DNA from: Chloroflexota bacterium
GTDB taxonomy: Bacteria > Chloroflexota > Dormibacteria > Dormibacterales > Dormibacteraceae
Assembly: GCA_005880915.1 (NCBI GenBank)
Contig: VBIW01000040.1
Location: 1-64,000 of the forward strand
Direction of reading: 5' to 3'
Length of the DNA: 64,000 bases
Part shown: piece after piece, positions 16,527 to 24,988 of the stretch
Layout of the letters: the number at the start of each line of letters is the position of its first letter
Position numbering within the stretch: the first letter of the stretch is position 1
Notes under the pieces: generated by a model
The model's input: the letters and a program-made list of their open reading frames with translations, nothing else
Databases searched by the model: none
Told to the model about the DNA's origin: nothing
Program-made: the position numbers and the translations under genes

Positions 16527-17233
16527 ATCCGTTCCTCGATTTCGTCATCAGGGCCCTGCTCCTGGTCCCCGCCCTTCTCATCGCGATCCCAGTCCACGAG
16601 ATGGGCCACGCCGCCGCCGCCTACTTGCTCGGCGACCGGTCCGTGCGTTACTTCGGGTACTTCAAGCCCGACCCAAGACGCTTCCTCGAACCGATCGGGG
16701 TGATCACGGTGTTCGTCGCGCTGGTCGGGTGGGGCAGGAAGGTGCCGGTTCAGCCGAACCGCATCACGACGACGGGCCAGAAGGTGATCTACGAGCTCGG
16801 CGGCCCGGCGGCGAACCTGATCGTGGCCATCGTCCTCGGCGCTTTGTTTCGGCTGCTGGTTCGCACGGGAGTGCCGGCCTCGTTTGAAATCGGACCGGGC
16901 CTGATTCTGGCTGCGGTCTTCGCGATCATTTTCCTGAACCTGTCTTTGTTTGCCTTCCACCTGCTGCCCATCCCGGGCCTCGACGGGTGGAATGTGATCG
17001 AGGCGTTGTTTCGCAGCCGCAACGCCCGCTTCTTCTACGACGTCAGCGTCCGGCGGCGCGAGATCTGGGTCGGGTGCGTGATCGCGCTCGTGGTGTTCCA
17101 GTTCCTGCTCGGCGTGAACCTGCTCTCCTGGGTGATGTCGCCCTTCTATGAGCCCGCGAGCCTAATCTCATTGGGCGCATGCGACGGCTACATAATTCCC
17201 GGGCTGAGCGGTCTGTTTCCCTGCCGGCTGTAG
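16523..17233 (+). CDS. Site-2 protease family (M50) intramembrane metalloprotease
   Basis: 236 residues from a TTG that overlaps the preceding stop (TTGA). The zinc-binding HEMGH lies in the first transmembrane region (IAIPVHEMGHAAAAYLLGD), and the third-ligand motif is LLPIPGLDGWNVIEALF near residues 151-166, the NPDG/LDG-type Asp of this family. Five to six hydrophobic segments are present and no PDZ domain, so this is a minimal S2P. The C-terminal 20 residues overlap the selA start and may not be essential. The substrate is unknown; a regulated membrane protein or signal-peptide remnant is typical. Confidence 0.85.
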   Translation: MNPFLDFVIRALLLVPALLIAIPVHEMGHAAAAYLLGDRSVRYFGYFKPDPRRFLEPIGVITVFVALVGWGRKVPVQPNRITTTGQKVIYELGGPAANLIVAIVLGALFRLLVRTGVPASFEIGPGLILAAVFAIIFLNLSLFAFHLLPIPGLDGWNVIEALFRSRNARFFYDVSVRRREIWVGCVIALVVFQFLLGVNLLSWVMSPFYEPASLISLGACDGYIIPGLSGLFPCRL

Positions 17234-18543
17234 GGACCCTCGTCAACGAGCCGGCCTACGCCGGGCTCGTCAACGAGTTCGGCCGCGAGCGGGTGGTCGA
17301 GGCGATTCGCGAGCAGGTCGAGGCTGAGCGCCGCGGCGACGCCGACGGCTCCGCCAGGCAGGCGGCGGTGGCCGGGAGGCTGCGCTCCATGGTGGCGCCG
17401 AGGCTGCGGCGAGTCATCAACGCCACCGGGGTCATCCTGCATACGAACCTCGGCCGCGCTCCACTGTCCAGAGCCGCGATCGACGCGCTGGCGGTCGGTG
17501 CCGGTTACAGCAATCTCGAGCTGGACCTCGAGACCGGCAAGCGGGGCGAGCGCGCTGCGCTCGTCTCGGGCCTGCTGGCCGCACTGTTCGGCAGCGACGC
17601 CGCGCTGGTCGTCAACAACAACGCCGCGGCGGTTCTCCTCGCCCTGACCACGCTGGCGAAAGGCAAGCAAGTGATCGTCTCGCGCGGCCAGCAGGTCGAG
17701 ATCGGGGGCTCGTTCCGCATGCCCGACGTGATGCGGCTGTCCGGAGCTCGCATGGTCGAGGTCGGCACGACCAACCGCACCCGCGCCGCTGACTACGACG
17801 AGGCAGTGACCCCGCGCACCGCCGTGCTGCTCCGGGTCCACACTTCGAACTTTCGCGTCATGGGCTTCACGGAATCGGCTTCTCTGGCGGAGCTGTCGGC
17901 CGTTGCGCGGCGGCACAGCCTGCTGCTGGTCGACGACCTCGGCAGCGGCGCGGCAGAGCCGGTGGGCGATGAGCCGACCGTCGCCGAATCGCTCGAGCAT
18001 TGCGACGTCGTCACCTTCTCGGGCGACAAGCTGCTGGGCGGACCGCAGTCGGGCATCGTGCTCGCCCGGCGCGTAGCCGGTGTTGCCGCTGTGAGCAAGA
18101 TGGCGCGCCATCCGCTTGCGAGAGCGCTGCGCGTGGACAAGCTGACCCTCGCGGCGCTCGAGGCGACGCTCCGCCAGCGCTTGACCGGGCACGCAGATGA
18201 CATTCCTGTGGAGCGCATGCTCCACTCGCCGGTCGAGGACGTGCGTCGCCGCGCGGCGATGTGGTCGGTGAAACTCGCCGAACGAGGCGTCGAAACCAAT
18301 CTGGTCGAAGGCTCGTCCGCCGTCGGCGGCGGATCGCTGCCGGAGCACGCTGTCGCAACGGTCCTGCTCGCGATCACGGGCCCAGCCTCACGGCTGTCGA
18401 CCGCGCTCCGGCGCGGCGACCCGCCGGTGATCGCTCGCATAGAAAAGGATGTGTGCTGCCTTGACCCTCGTACCGTGCTGAGGGGTGAGGACGAGACGTT
18501 GATCGACGCGGTGGAGGTCGCCGCCCGGGGCATCGCGCGATGA
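17179..18543 (+). CDS. selA: L-seryl-tRNA(Sec) selenium transferase
   Basis: PLP enzyme converting Ser-tRNA(Sec) to Sec-tRNA(Sec) with selenophosphate. It is 454 residues, normal for the family. The N-terminus [12 protein letters not shown] matches the LPSVDxLL start of SelA. Further signatures are [30 protein letters not shown] and [16 protein letters not shown]. The PLP-lysine region [19 protein letters not shown] has Lys near residue 284. The ATG at 17179 overlaps the protease gene by 55 nt; homology starts about 12 residues in, so the start is reasonable. It is followed by selB with a 4-nt ATGA overlap. Confidence 0.95.
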   Translation: MRRLHNSRAERSVSLPAVGTLVNEPAYAGLVNEFGRERVVEAIREQVEAERRGDADGSARQAAVAGRLRSMVAPRLRRVINATGVILHTNLGRAPLSRAAIDALAVGAGYSNLELDLETGKRGERAALVSGLLAALFGSDAALVVNNNAAAVLLALTTLAKGKQVIVSRGQQVEIGGSFRMPDVMRLSGARMVEVGTTNRTRAADYDEAVTPRTAVLLRVHTSNFRVMGFTESASLAELSAVARRHSLLLVDDLGSGAAEPVGDEPTVAESLEHCDVVTFSGDKLLGGPQSGIVLARRVAGVAAVSKMARHPLARALRVDKLTLAALEATLRQRLTGHADDIPVERMLHSPVEDVRRRAAMWSVKLAERGVETNLVEGSSAVGGGSLPEHAVATVLLAITGPASRLSTALRRGDPPVIARIEKDVCCLDPRTVLRGEDETLIDAVEVAARGIAR

Positions 18544-20372
18544 GCTTTGTCGTCGGCACGGCGGGCCACATCGACCACGGCAAATCGACCCTGATCACGG
18601 CCCTGACCGGGATCGACCCGGACCGATTGGCAGAGGAAAAGCGGCGCGGCATGACGATCGACCTCGGCTTCGCGCACATGACTCTGCCCAGCGGGCGCGA
18701 GATCGGAATCGTGGACGTGCCCGGCCACGCCCGTTTCATGCGCAACATGCTGGCCGGGGCGCATGGACTCGACGCAGTGCTCCTCGTGATTGCAGCCGAC
18801 GAAGGCGTCATGCCGCAGACCCGCGAACACCTCGACATAGTCGACCTGCTCGAGGTGCGCCGCGGTCTGGTCGTGCTGACCAAGGCCGACCTCGTCGATG
18901 GCGAGTGGCTCAGCCTAGTGAGAGACGAGGTTACGGCCGCGGTAAAGGGAACGTCGCTCGAGGGTTCGCCGCAGATACCCGTGTCGGCGGTCACGCGAGC
19001 CGGGCTGCCGGAGCTGGTGGCGGCTCTCGATCAGCTGCTCGAAAGCTCGCCGCAGCGTCCCGATTCCGGGCGGCCACGGCTGCCGATCGACCGCGTGTTC
19101 ACGATGAGCGGTTTTGGCACTGTGGTCACGGGAACGCTGGTCGACGGTTCGATCGCCGTGGGCGACGAGATGGAAGTCGTCCCCAGCGGCCGCGTCGTGC
19201 GCGTGCGCGGGCTGCAGCGGCACAACGAAAAGGTTGAGAAGGTCGGCCCCGGCAGCCGGGTCGCGGCCAACCTGATCGGCGTGGACAAGAAGGACCTGGT
19301 CCGCGGCGATATCCTCGCGGCACCCCACAGCGTCGAGCCCGCGCGCCGCGTCGACGCGACGATCCGCGTCCTGGCGTCAGCACCCCAGCCAGTACGCCAC
19401 GGCGCGGAGCTGCTTCTACACACCGGAACGGTAGAAGTCGGGAGCCGGGTCATCGTGCTCGACGGCGACGAGATCGCTCCTGGCGCGCAGGGATGGGTGC
19501 AGCTCTACCTGGACCGTCCTATCGCCGCCGTGGCTCACGACCGCTTCGTCTTGCGCGTCCCCAGCCCCGCAACGACAGTCGCGGGCGGAACCTTCGTCGA
19601 CGTCGCTCCGCGCAAGCATCCGCGTCATGACTCAGCAGTGCGCGAGTCCCTGGTCCGCCGCGCGGCCGGCAACGTCCTGCAGGAGGAGCTGCGCAAGTAC
19701 CCGCGCGGTGTTGCGATCGGCGCGCTGCTGAAGGCCACCATCGCACCACAGGTCGACATCGACAAGCTTCAAGCGCGGAGACTCGGAGACTGGATATTCA
19801 GCGACGAAGCCTGGCAGTCGATCGGCGCACGCGCGTCGCGGGAGCTCGACGCGTACCACGGCGCCTACCCGTTTCGGCCAGGCATGGCACGCGAGGAGCT
19901 GCGCAGCCGGCTCGGCGTAGCGGCGGCTTCGTTCGGGGCGGTCGTCAGGGGACTGGTCGAGGACGGCCGCCTCGTGGAGCGCGACGGGTCGCTCGCCGCT
20001 CCCGCGCACCAGGTCGCCATCGAAACGACAGGCCCGGCGGTGGAATTGGTCCGGCTGCTCGACAGTCAGGCATTCGCGCCACCGTCGCTGCCCGACGCGA
20101 TGCAGCAGACAGGCGCCAACGAAGAGCTGGTTCGCGCCCTGGCGCATCGCGGCGACATCGTGAGGGTCAGCGACGACATCGCGTTCAGCAAGTCCGCCTA
20201 TGAATCGGCGGTCGTGATGGTCAAGGAGATCATCGCGGTGAACGGGTCGGTCACTGTGGCGCAGCTGCGCGACCGGATGTCCGCGAGCCGGCGCCCGGTC
20301 CTGGCGCTGCTCGAGCACCTCGATGCGCAGCGCGTGACGCGCCGCGTCGGAGACGCCCGTACCCTGAGATAG
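18540..20372 (+). CDS. selB: Selenocysteine-specific elongation factor
   Basis: GTPase that delivers Sec-tRNA(Sec) to UGA codons marked by a SECIS hairpin. It is 610 residues. G1 is [19 protein letters not shown] at the N-terminus; the G2 region [12 protein letters not shown]3 DVPGHARF and G4 LTKADL follow. EF-Tu-like domains 2-3 lie at about 175-345 ([20 protein letters not shown]), then four winged-helix repeats in the last 250 residues for SECIS binding ([46 protein letters not shown]). The selAB pair is intact, but no tRNA(Sec), selD or in-frame-UGA gene is evident in this window. Confidence 0.95.
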   Translation: MSFVVGTAGHIDHGKSTLITALTGIDPDRLAEEKRRGMTIDLGFAHMTLPSGREIGIVDVPGHARFMRNMLAGAHGLDAVLLVIAADEGVMPQTREHLDIVDLLEVRRGLVVLTKADLVDGEWLSLVRDEVTAAVKGTSLEGSPQIPVSAVTRAGLPELVAALDQLLESSPQRPDSGRPRLPIDRVFTMSGFGTVVTGTLVDGSIAVGDEMEVVPSGRVVRVRGLQRHNEKVEKVGPGSRVAANLIGVDKKDLVRGDILAAPHSVEPARRVDATIRVLASAPQPVRHGAELLLHTGTVEVGSRVIVLDGDEIAPGAQGWVQLYLDRPIAAVAHDRFVLRVPSPATTVAGGTFVDVAPRKHPRHDSAVRESLVRRAAGNVLQEELRKYPRGVAIGALLKATIAPQVDIDKLQARRLGDWIFSDEAWQSIGARASRELDAYHGAYPFRPGMAREELRSRLGVAAASFGAVVRGLVEDGRLVERDGSLAAPAHQVAIETTGPAVELVRLLDSQAFAPPSLPDAMQQTGANEELVRALAHRGDIVRVSDDIAFSKSAYESAVVMVKEIIAVNGSVTVAQLRDRMSASRRPVLALLEHLDAQRVTRRVGDARTLR

Positions 20373-20386
20373 AGTTCCAGGCACCG

Positions 20387-21259
20387 ATGCGAATCGCCGA
20401 CATGCTCCAGCGCGGCCGGCCGACGGTTTCGTTCGAGTTCATGGCGCCTCGCGACGAGAGCGAGGTGGAGGTCCTCGAGCGCACCGTCGCCGCGCTTGCT
20501 GGTCATGCGCCCGATTGGGTGTCGGTCACGTATCGCGTACGCACGGGCGAGAAGACGCTCGAGCTCGTGACGCGGATCAAAAGGCACTACCACGTCGAAG
20601 CTATGGCGCACCTCACGTGCGCGAACAGCACCGACCGCACACGCCAGATCCTCAATTGGATGGAGCGCGAGGGCGTGGCGAACGTGCTCGCGCTCCGCGG
20701 CGATCCTCCAACATCCGGTGAACCATTCGCACCCGTGGACCCGGAGCTGACTCATGCGAGCGACCTCATCTCGCTGGTGCGGCGCAGCGGTTACCGGTTT
20801 GGCATCGGCGCGGCGTGCAGCACGGAGAAGCACCCGGAGAGCCCGGACCTCGACCACGAGTTCCGCTACATGCAGCTGAAGGTGGCGTCCGGTGCCGATT
20901 TCTTGATCACCCAGCTCTTCTTCGACAATCGCTTCTACTTCGACCTGGTCGCGCGTGCCCGCGGCGCCGGGATCAAGGTCCCGATCGTTCCGGGGCTGAT
21001 GCCCGTGCCGAGCCGCCGCTCGCTCAGCGTGATGACCTCGATGTCAGGTGCGACCGTGCCGGTCTCGCTGCAAGGGGCGATCGACGCAGCGCAGGACGAT
21101 GAGGCGATCCGCGTCCTGGGTGTTCAGCACTGCATCGCGCAATGCGCGGAGCTGCTTGAGGCGGGCGTCCCGGGCCTGCACTTCTACACGTTCAACCGAG
21201 CGCGGGCCCCGATGGAGATCCTGGCCGCGCTACGGGGCCAGCAGCTGATCGCTTCGTAG
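20387..21259 (+). CDS. metF: 5,10-methylenetetrahydrofolate reductase
   Basis: FAD enzyme reducing methylene-THF to methyl-THF for methionine synthesis. It is 290 residues, the normal bacterial MetF length, with a TIM barrel. Signatures: TVSFEFMAPRD at the N-terminus, HLTCANSTDRTRQILN, the folate-site loop VLALRGDPP, GAACSTEKHPESPDL, and FLITQLFFDNRFYFDLV. The C-terminus PGLHFYTFNRARAPMEILAAL is typical. TAGAGT at 20370-20375 gives a -10 11 nt before the ATG, overlapping the selB stop, so it may have its own promoter as well as read-through from selB. Confidence 0.93.
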   Translation: MRIADMLQRGRPTVSFEFMAPRDESEVEVLERTVAALAGHAPDWVSVTYRVRTGEKTLELVTRIKRHYHVEAMAHLTCANSTDRTRQILNWMEREGVANVLALRGDPPTSGEPFAPVDPELTHASDLISLVRRSGYRFGIGAACSTEKHPESPDLDHEFRYMQLKVASGADFLITQLFFDNRFYFDLVARARGAGIKVPIVPGLMPVPSRRSLSVMTSMSGATVPVSLQGAIDAAQDDEAIRVLGVQHCIAQCAELLEAGVPGLHFYTFNRARAPMEILAALRGQQLIAS

Positions 21260-21270
21260 CTCGCTAAGGG

Positions 21271-21318
21271 TCCTCCCCATTTATGGGGAGGTGGCGCGGA
21301 ACGCGCCGGAGGGGCTCA
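21271..21318 (+). repeat. CCTCCCC-type double-hairpin repeat
   Basis: First hairpin CCTCCCCATTTATGGGGAGG at 21272-21291, second hairpin GGCGCG-GAA-CGCGCC, then GGAGGGGCTCACC. It lies 12 nt after the metF stop. Other copies are at 26811-26901 and 61854-61899; the sequence of the second stem differs between copies while pairing is kept. Confidence 0.75.
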
Positions 21319-21628
21319 CCCAAGCCATCTACTTCGAGCGCACGGACATGCCCGTCAATGGCCCTGAAAAAGAAGTGACCCCAACCAACTGATTCCTGCC
21401 GAGTCACTTCTCCTTGCGGAGTCGTTTCTCAACTCTCCTCAGCCAATCGGGGCCGATGCGTGAATCTAGGCCATGCTCGGCACCGCGTCAATCTCGATGT
21501 TCCGGACATAGCCAGGCGAACTTCGGTAGCCAGCGGGTCCGCGATTTCGCCTCGCTGTATCCAGCGACTCCCTTCGAGCGCTGAGATTCGGCTCCGATGG
21601 CTCCAAGGGAGCGGAATCATCAAACGTT
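21319..21628. other. 310-bp gap without a supported gene
   Basis: No reading frame here has coding character. The segment around 21355-21425 contains spaced copies of a GTCACTT word (AAGTGACCCC, GAGTCACTTCTCC) reminiscent of the multiple end repeats of IS21-type elements, so it might be a decayed insertion-sequence end. No transposase remnant is visible, so this stays a guess. Confidence 0.3.
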
Positions 21629-21643
21629 TACCCTAAGCGCGCC

Positions 21644-22519
21644 ATGCTCGCTGGGATCGACCTGGGAGGCACACAGGTCCGCGTTGCGCTCGCGCGCTCT
21701 GACGGTCACCTGGTCGCGAGCGTCAAGACCAGGACCCATGCGTTGCCGACGGCTCAAGCGATGGTCGACTGGGCGGCGGCCGAGATCGACCACCACCGAG
21801 GGCGGGAAAAGGTAAAGGGCATCACGATCGCTGCGCCAGGCCCCATCGACCTCAAGCGCGGCGTCCTCGTCAACCCTCCCAACCTGCCATGGCAGAACGT
21901 GCCGCTCGTCGCGATGATGAGCCGCGCCACCGGTGGTGCGAACGTCCACCTCGCCAACGATGCGGACATGGCCGGGCTCGGCGAATTCCACCATGGAGCC
22001 GGCCGCGGCACCAGGAACATGGTCTACATCACGTGGTCGACCGGCGTCGGCGGCGGGTTGATCCTTGACGGCAAGCTGCATCGGGGCGCCCATGCCACCG
22101 CGGGGGAGATCGGGCACATGATCATCGACCCGAACGGGCCCCTCGACAACTGCGGCCAGCGCGGCTGCCTCGAAGCGTTCGTCGGCGGGCGGGCCCTCGC
22201 GAGCGAGACCGGCCATCCGGCCGTGGAGCTGTTCGCCGCGGCTGCGCGCGGTGACCGCCACGCCCGCATGGTGGTCCAGCGCGCGGCCCGTCACATGGGC
22301 ACGGCCCTGATCAGCCTGACCAACGTGCTCGATCCGGAGATGTTCGTGATCGGCGGCGGGGTTTCTCGCTCGTGGGCCCTGGTCCAGCCGACCATGCTCG
22401 AGACGCTCCGCTCGTCGCCTTTCATCAAGCCCGCCCGCCGGCCCCGCCTGCGCCGTGCCCGTCTGGGTGATCGCGCCGGGCAGGTTGGGGCCGTGGAATG
22501 GGCGCGCATCAACCAGTAG
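21644..22519 (+). CDS. ROK-family sugar kinase (glucokinase-like)
   Basis: 291 residues. The ATP-binding phosphate-1 motif GIDLGGTQVRVALARS is at the N-terminus; the sugar-binding region has NLPWQNVPL, NDADMAGLGE and the catalytic-base Asp within HLANDADM. The ROK signature GGGLILDGKLHRGAHATAGEIGH and the zinc-ligand cluster HMIIDPNGPLDNCGQRGCLEAF (His plus two visible Cys; the usual first Cys of CxCGxxGCxE reads Asn) are visible. It likely phosphorylates glucose or a related hexose. TACCCT at 21629-21634, 9 nt before the ATG, suggests a leaderless mRNA. It overlaps the downstream CCA-type gene by 22 nt. Confidence 0.85.
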   Translation: MLAGIDLGGTQVRVALARSDGHLVASVKTRTHALPTAQAMVDWAAAEIDHHRGREKVKGITIAAPGPIDLKRGVLVNPPNLPWQNVPLVAMMSRATGGANVHLANDADMAGLGEFHHGAGRGTRNMVYITWSTGVGGGLILDGKLHRGAHATAGEIGHMIIDPNGPLDNCGQRGCLEAFVGGRALASETGHPAVELFAAAARGDRHARMVVQRAARHMGTALISLTNVLDPEMFVIGGGVSRSWALVQPTMLETLRSSPFIKPARRPRLRRARLGDRAGQVGAVEWARINQ

Positions 22520-23856
22520 GCCCAGGCCTCAGCGAGCAGGAGCTCCTGCGGCTCCTCAACCGCGCGGCTTCTGACCTCGGGGTCAAGGCCTGGATCGTAG
22601 GCGGCTACGTGCGGGACGCCGTGCTCGAGCGGCCGCATCCGAATCCCGACGTCGTGGTCGAGGAAGGCGACGGCCTGCAGCTGGCGCGGCGATTCGCCGA
22701 GCTGGCCGGAGCGCCCCCACCCGTCATCTTCGAACGGTTCGGCACAGCCCAGGTGACGCTGCCCGGCCACCTGGTCGAGTTCGTCAGCGCGCGGGCCGAG
22801 TCCTACGCCCCTGACTCGCGCAAGCCTGACGTGCGGCGCGCAACCCTGGAGGAGGACCTTCGGCGCCGCGACTTCACCGTGAACACGCTCCTGATGGACC
22901 TGGAAGGCAAGATCCACGATCCGCTGGGCGGGCTCAACGACATCAAAGCCCGGATCCTCCGGACACCGGCGGAGCCGATGCGCACGTTCGCCGACGATCC
23001 GCTTCGCATGCTGCGGGCAATCCGGTTCGCGGCCGAGCTCGGCTTCGAGCTGGCTCCCGACCTTCTGCCGGCGATGCGCAGCCTCAAGGCACGCCTGGCC
23101 CCTCCCGTGATCTCGATCGAACGTACGGCCGACGAGCTGCGCCGAATGCTGGCGTCAGAGCGCCCGAAGCTGGCGCTGGAGCTCCTGGACGAGGCAGACC
23201 TGCTGGAGGTCATCCTGCCGGAGATCGCGGCCTGCAAGGGCGTCGCCCAGAGCGGCTACCACACCCACGACGTGTTCGGCCACACCCTGCTCACCGTCGC
23301 CGCGACGCCGCCTGACCTCCTGCTCCGGGTGGGCGCGCTGTTTCACGACGTCGGCAAGCCGAAGACCGCCAAGGGCGACGGCACCTTCATCGGGCACGAA
23401 GAGGTCGGCGCGGAGATGGCGAAAGCTGCGCTCGAGCGCCTCCGCTTTGCCCAGAAGGAGATCGACGTGGTCGTCACGCTGGTCCGCCTGCATCTGCGGC
23501 CGGTGTTCTACCGCTCCGAATGGACCGATGGAGCCGTCCGCAGGCTGGCGCGCGACGCCGGCCCGCGGCTCGACCGCCTGATGGCCCTGGCGCGCGCGGA
23601 CATCGCCGCCTCGGCCTACCCCGAACCCCAAAAGCTCGACGAGCTGCAGGCGCGGCTTGACCGGGTCCGCTCAGAGGAGCCGTCGCGCCTGGCGCCGCTC
23701 GTTTCGGGCGAGGAGATCATGCGCGTCAAAGGCATCCGCCCCGGTCCGGAGGTGGGGCGAATCAAGCGAAAGTTGGAGGAGCTGGTAATCGACGGCGAGA
23801 TTCCGCCGGACAGGGAAGCGGTTGTCGATTACATGTCGACGCATCCCGACTTGTAG
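22498..23856 (+). CDS. CCA-adding/poly(A) polymerase-family nucleotidyltransferase with HD domain
   Basis: 452 residues. Class II nucleotidyltransferase head: WIVGGYVRDAVLERP, then LVEFVSARAESYAPDSRKP and LEEDLRRRDFTVNTLLMDL, a neck domain DDPLRMLRAIRFAAELGF, and a C-terminal HD phosphohydrolase-like domain (THDVFGHTL, GALFHDVGKPKT). The expected catalytic DxD of the head (for example KDIDVV) reads HPNPDVVVEEGDG, so the first Asp appears to be Asn. That could weaken metal binding or mark a changed function. The one tRNA gene in this window already encodes CCA. Start: ATG at 22498 inside the kinase gene. Confidence 0.85.
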   Translation: MGAHQPVGPGLSEQELLRLLNRAASDLGVKAWIVGGYVRDAVLERPHPNPDVVVEEGDGLQLARRFAELAGAPPPVIFERFGTAQVTLPGHLVEFVSARAESYAPDSRKPDVRRATLEEDLRRRDFTVNTLLMDLEGKIHDPLGGLNDIKARILRTPAEPMRTFADDPLRMLRAIRFAAELGFELAPDLLPAMRSLKARLAPPVISIERTADELRRMLASERPKLALELLDEADLLEVILPEIAACKGVAQSGYHTHDVFGHTLLTVAATPPDLLLRVGALFHDVGKPKTAKGDGTFIGHEEVGAEMAKAALERLRFAQKEIDVVVTLVRLHLRPVFYRSEWTDGAVRRLARDAGPRLDRLMALARADIAASAYPEPQKLDELQARLDRVRSEEPSRLAPLVSGEEIMRVKGIRPGPEVGRIKRKLEELVIDGEIPPDREAVVDYMSTHPDL

Positions 23857-23937
23857 CGCCGGCGCCGACAGCCGCTATGCTGCCCTAGGAGGGAGCCGCC
23901 CAAAGAGGGGAACGTGGGCGGTCCAGGAGGAATTGAC

Positions 23938-24447
23938 ATGACCGACTTTGGGGTGGAAACGGTTGAGGTCGCCAGCACGAACGGGGGCGCCGATCCATTG
24001 GGCCTCGAGCCCAAAGCGACGGTGCTGGCGCGGGAAGACTCGGTGTCCGGGAAGCTTGCCCTGAAAGGGCCGGGACAGGTCCTGGGCAACTTCAGCGGCG
24101 AGATCGACTGCGACGGGGACCTGCTCGTGGGCCCAGAGGCCCATGTCGAGGCGAACATCAGCGGCGACCGCATAACATTGGCCGGGCTGGTGCGCGGCAA
24201 CGTGATCGCGCGCGGGCGGCTGAAAATCACGAGCACCGGGCGGCTCGAGGGTGACGCGACGGTGGGCGCGCTCGTCGTGCAGGAAGGCGGTGTCCACTAC
24301 GGCGTGATCCGCGTCCACCCGGAGGGCATCCCGGACACGCTGCCCGAGAGGATGGCGCACATACCGGCCCAGTCGACCGTCGTAACTTTGAAGACCGTGC
24401 CTAACCCGGTCGGCCGGGTCAGGAAATTCTGGGGTGAGTTCTTCTAA
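23938..24447 (+). CDS. Bactofilin (polymer-forming cytoskeletal protein)
   Basis: 169 residues. The core at about 28-125 shows the repeating Gly/hydrophobic pattern of the bactofilin beta-helix: VSGKLALKGPGQVLGNFSGEI, LLVGPEAHVEANISGDRI, LAGLVRGNVIARGRLKITS, GRLEGDATVGALVVQEG. Bactofilins assemble into membrane-associated filaments without nucleotide. The N-terminal 25 residues are acidic and disordered. The ATG at 23938 has a strong GGAGGA ribosome site 6 nt upstream, and TATGCT at 23876-23881 is a likely -10 giving a leader of about 50 nt. It overlaps the next gene by 14 nt. Confidence 0.85.
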   Translation: MTDFGVETVEVASTNGGADPLGLEPKATVLAREDSVSGKLALKGPGQVLGNFSGEIDCDGDLLVGPEAHVEANISGDRITLAGLVRGNVIARGRLKITSTGRLEGDATVGALVVQEGGVHYGVIRVHPEGIPDTLPERMAHIPAQSTVVTLKTVPNPVGRVRKFWGEFF

Positions 24448-24943
24448 GAGACCGTCCAAAAAGCCGAACCGGGCCCGAGGGGTCCAGGCTCCTCGCGCCC
24501 GGGCGGCGGCGAAAGCCCAGCCCAAGGCAGCGCCGAAAGCTGCGGGCAGCCCGCGCCCCGCGCCTGCGCTTCCGCCGCCCAAGCCTCTGCCCCAGAGGCC
24601 TGCCTCGCCGATCCCGCGGTCGGGGATCCGGCTTGCCGGGTCGGCCTCGTCAAGACTCACGATCAAGCCGACTCCGTCCACGGGCCCCCGCCCGCAGCTC
24701 CAGCTTTCGACCAAAGTCCGGCCGGGAGGGCCACGCCGTTTGAGCGAGGTCGAGCTGGATGAGGACGAGGTCCTGATCGATGGTTTCGACGCCACCCTGG
24801 CAGGAGAAACGGTCCGCATCACAGCGGTCCTGGAGCGGACCTGTGTCTATGTCGATCGGGGCGGCGACCGACGGCTTGCCAAGAAGGACGAGCTGTGGGT
24901 CGAAGCGGACAAGCTTCCGATCCGCCGCCGAGGTCTCGCCTAG
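24434..24943 (+). CDS. Basic Pro/Ala-rich protein coupled to bactofilin, unknown function
   Basis: 169 residues from GTG. The first 95 residues are Lys/Arg/Pro/Ala-rich and likely disordered (SSKRPSKKPNRARG; PALPPPKPLPQRPASP). The last 70 form a compact acidic-to-basic domain (LSEVELDEDEVLIDGFDATL, then ITAVLERTCVYVDRGGDRRLAKKDELWVEADKL). It may link the bactofilin scaffold to DNA or envelope; this rests on overlap with the bactofilin gene and composition only. No family is recognised. Confidence 0.65.
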   Translation: MSSSKRPSKKPNRARGVQAPRARAAAKAQPKAAPKAAGSPRPAPALPPPKPLPQRPASPIPRSGIRLAGSASSRLTIKPTPSTGPRPQLQLSTKVRPGGPRRLSEVELDEDEVLIDGFDATLAGETVRITAVLERTCVYVDRGGDRRLAKKDELWVEADKLPIRRRGLA

Positions 24944-24988
24944 TGGCCCGGCGGGGCACAAGCCTTAAGTTACCCTGACGCTAACTTC

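Noticed and set aside
21429-21623. 64-codon minus-strand frame between metF and the ROK kinase
   Set aside because: There is no coding-like composition, ribosome site or recognisable motif. The region may be a decayed mobile-element end.
17150-21640. tRNA(Sec) near selAB
   Set aside because: No long-acceptor tRNA with a TCA anticodon loop and matching T-arm could be found on either strand near these genes.
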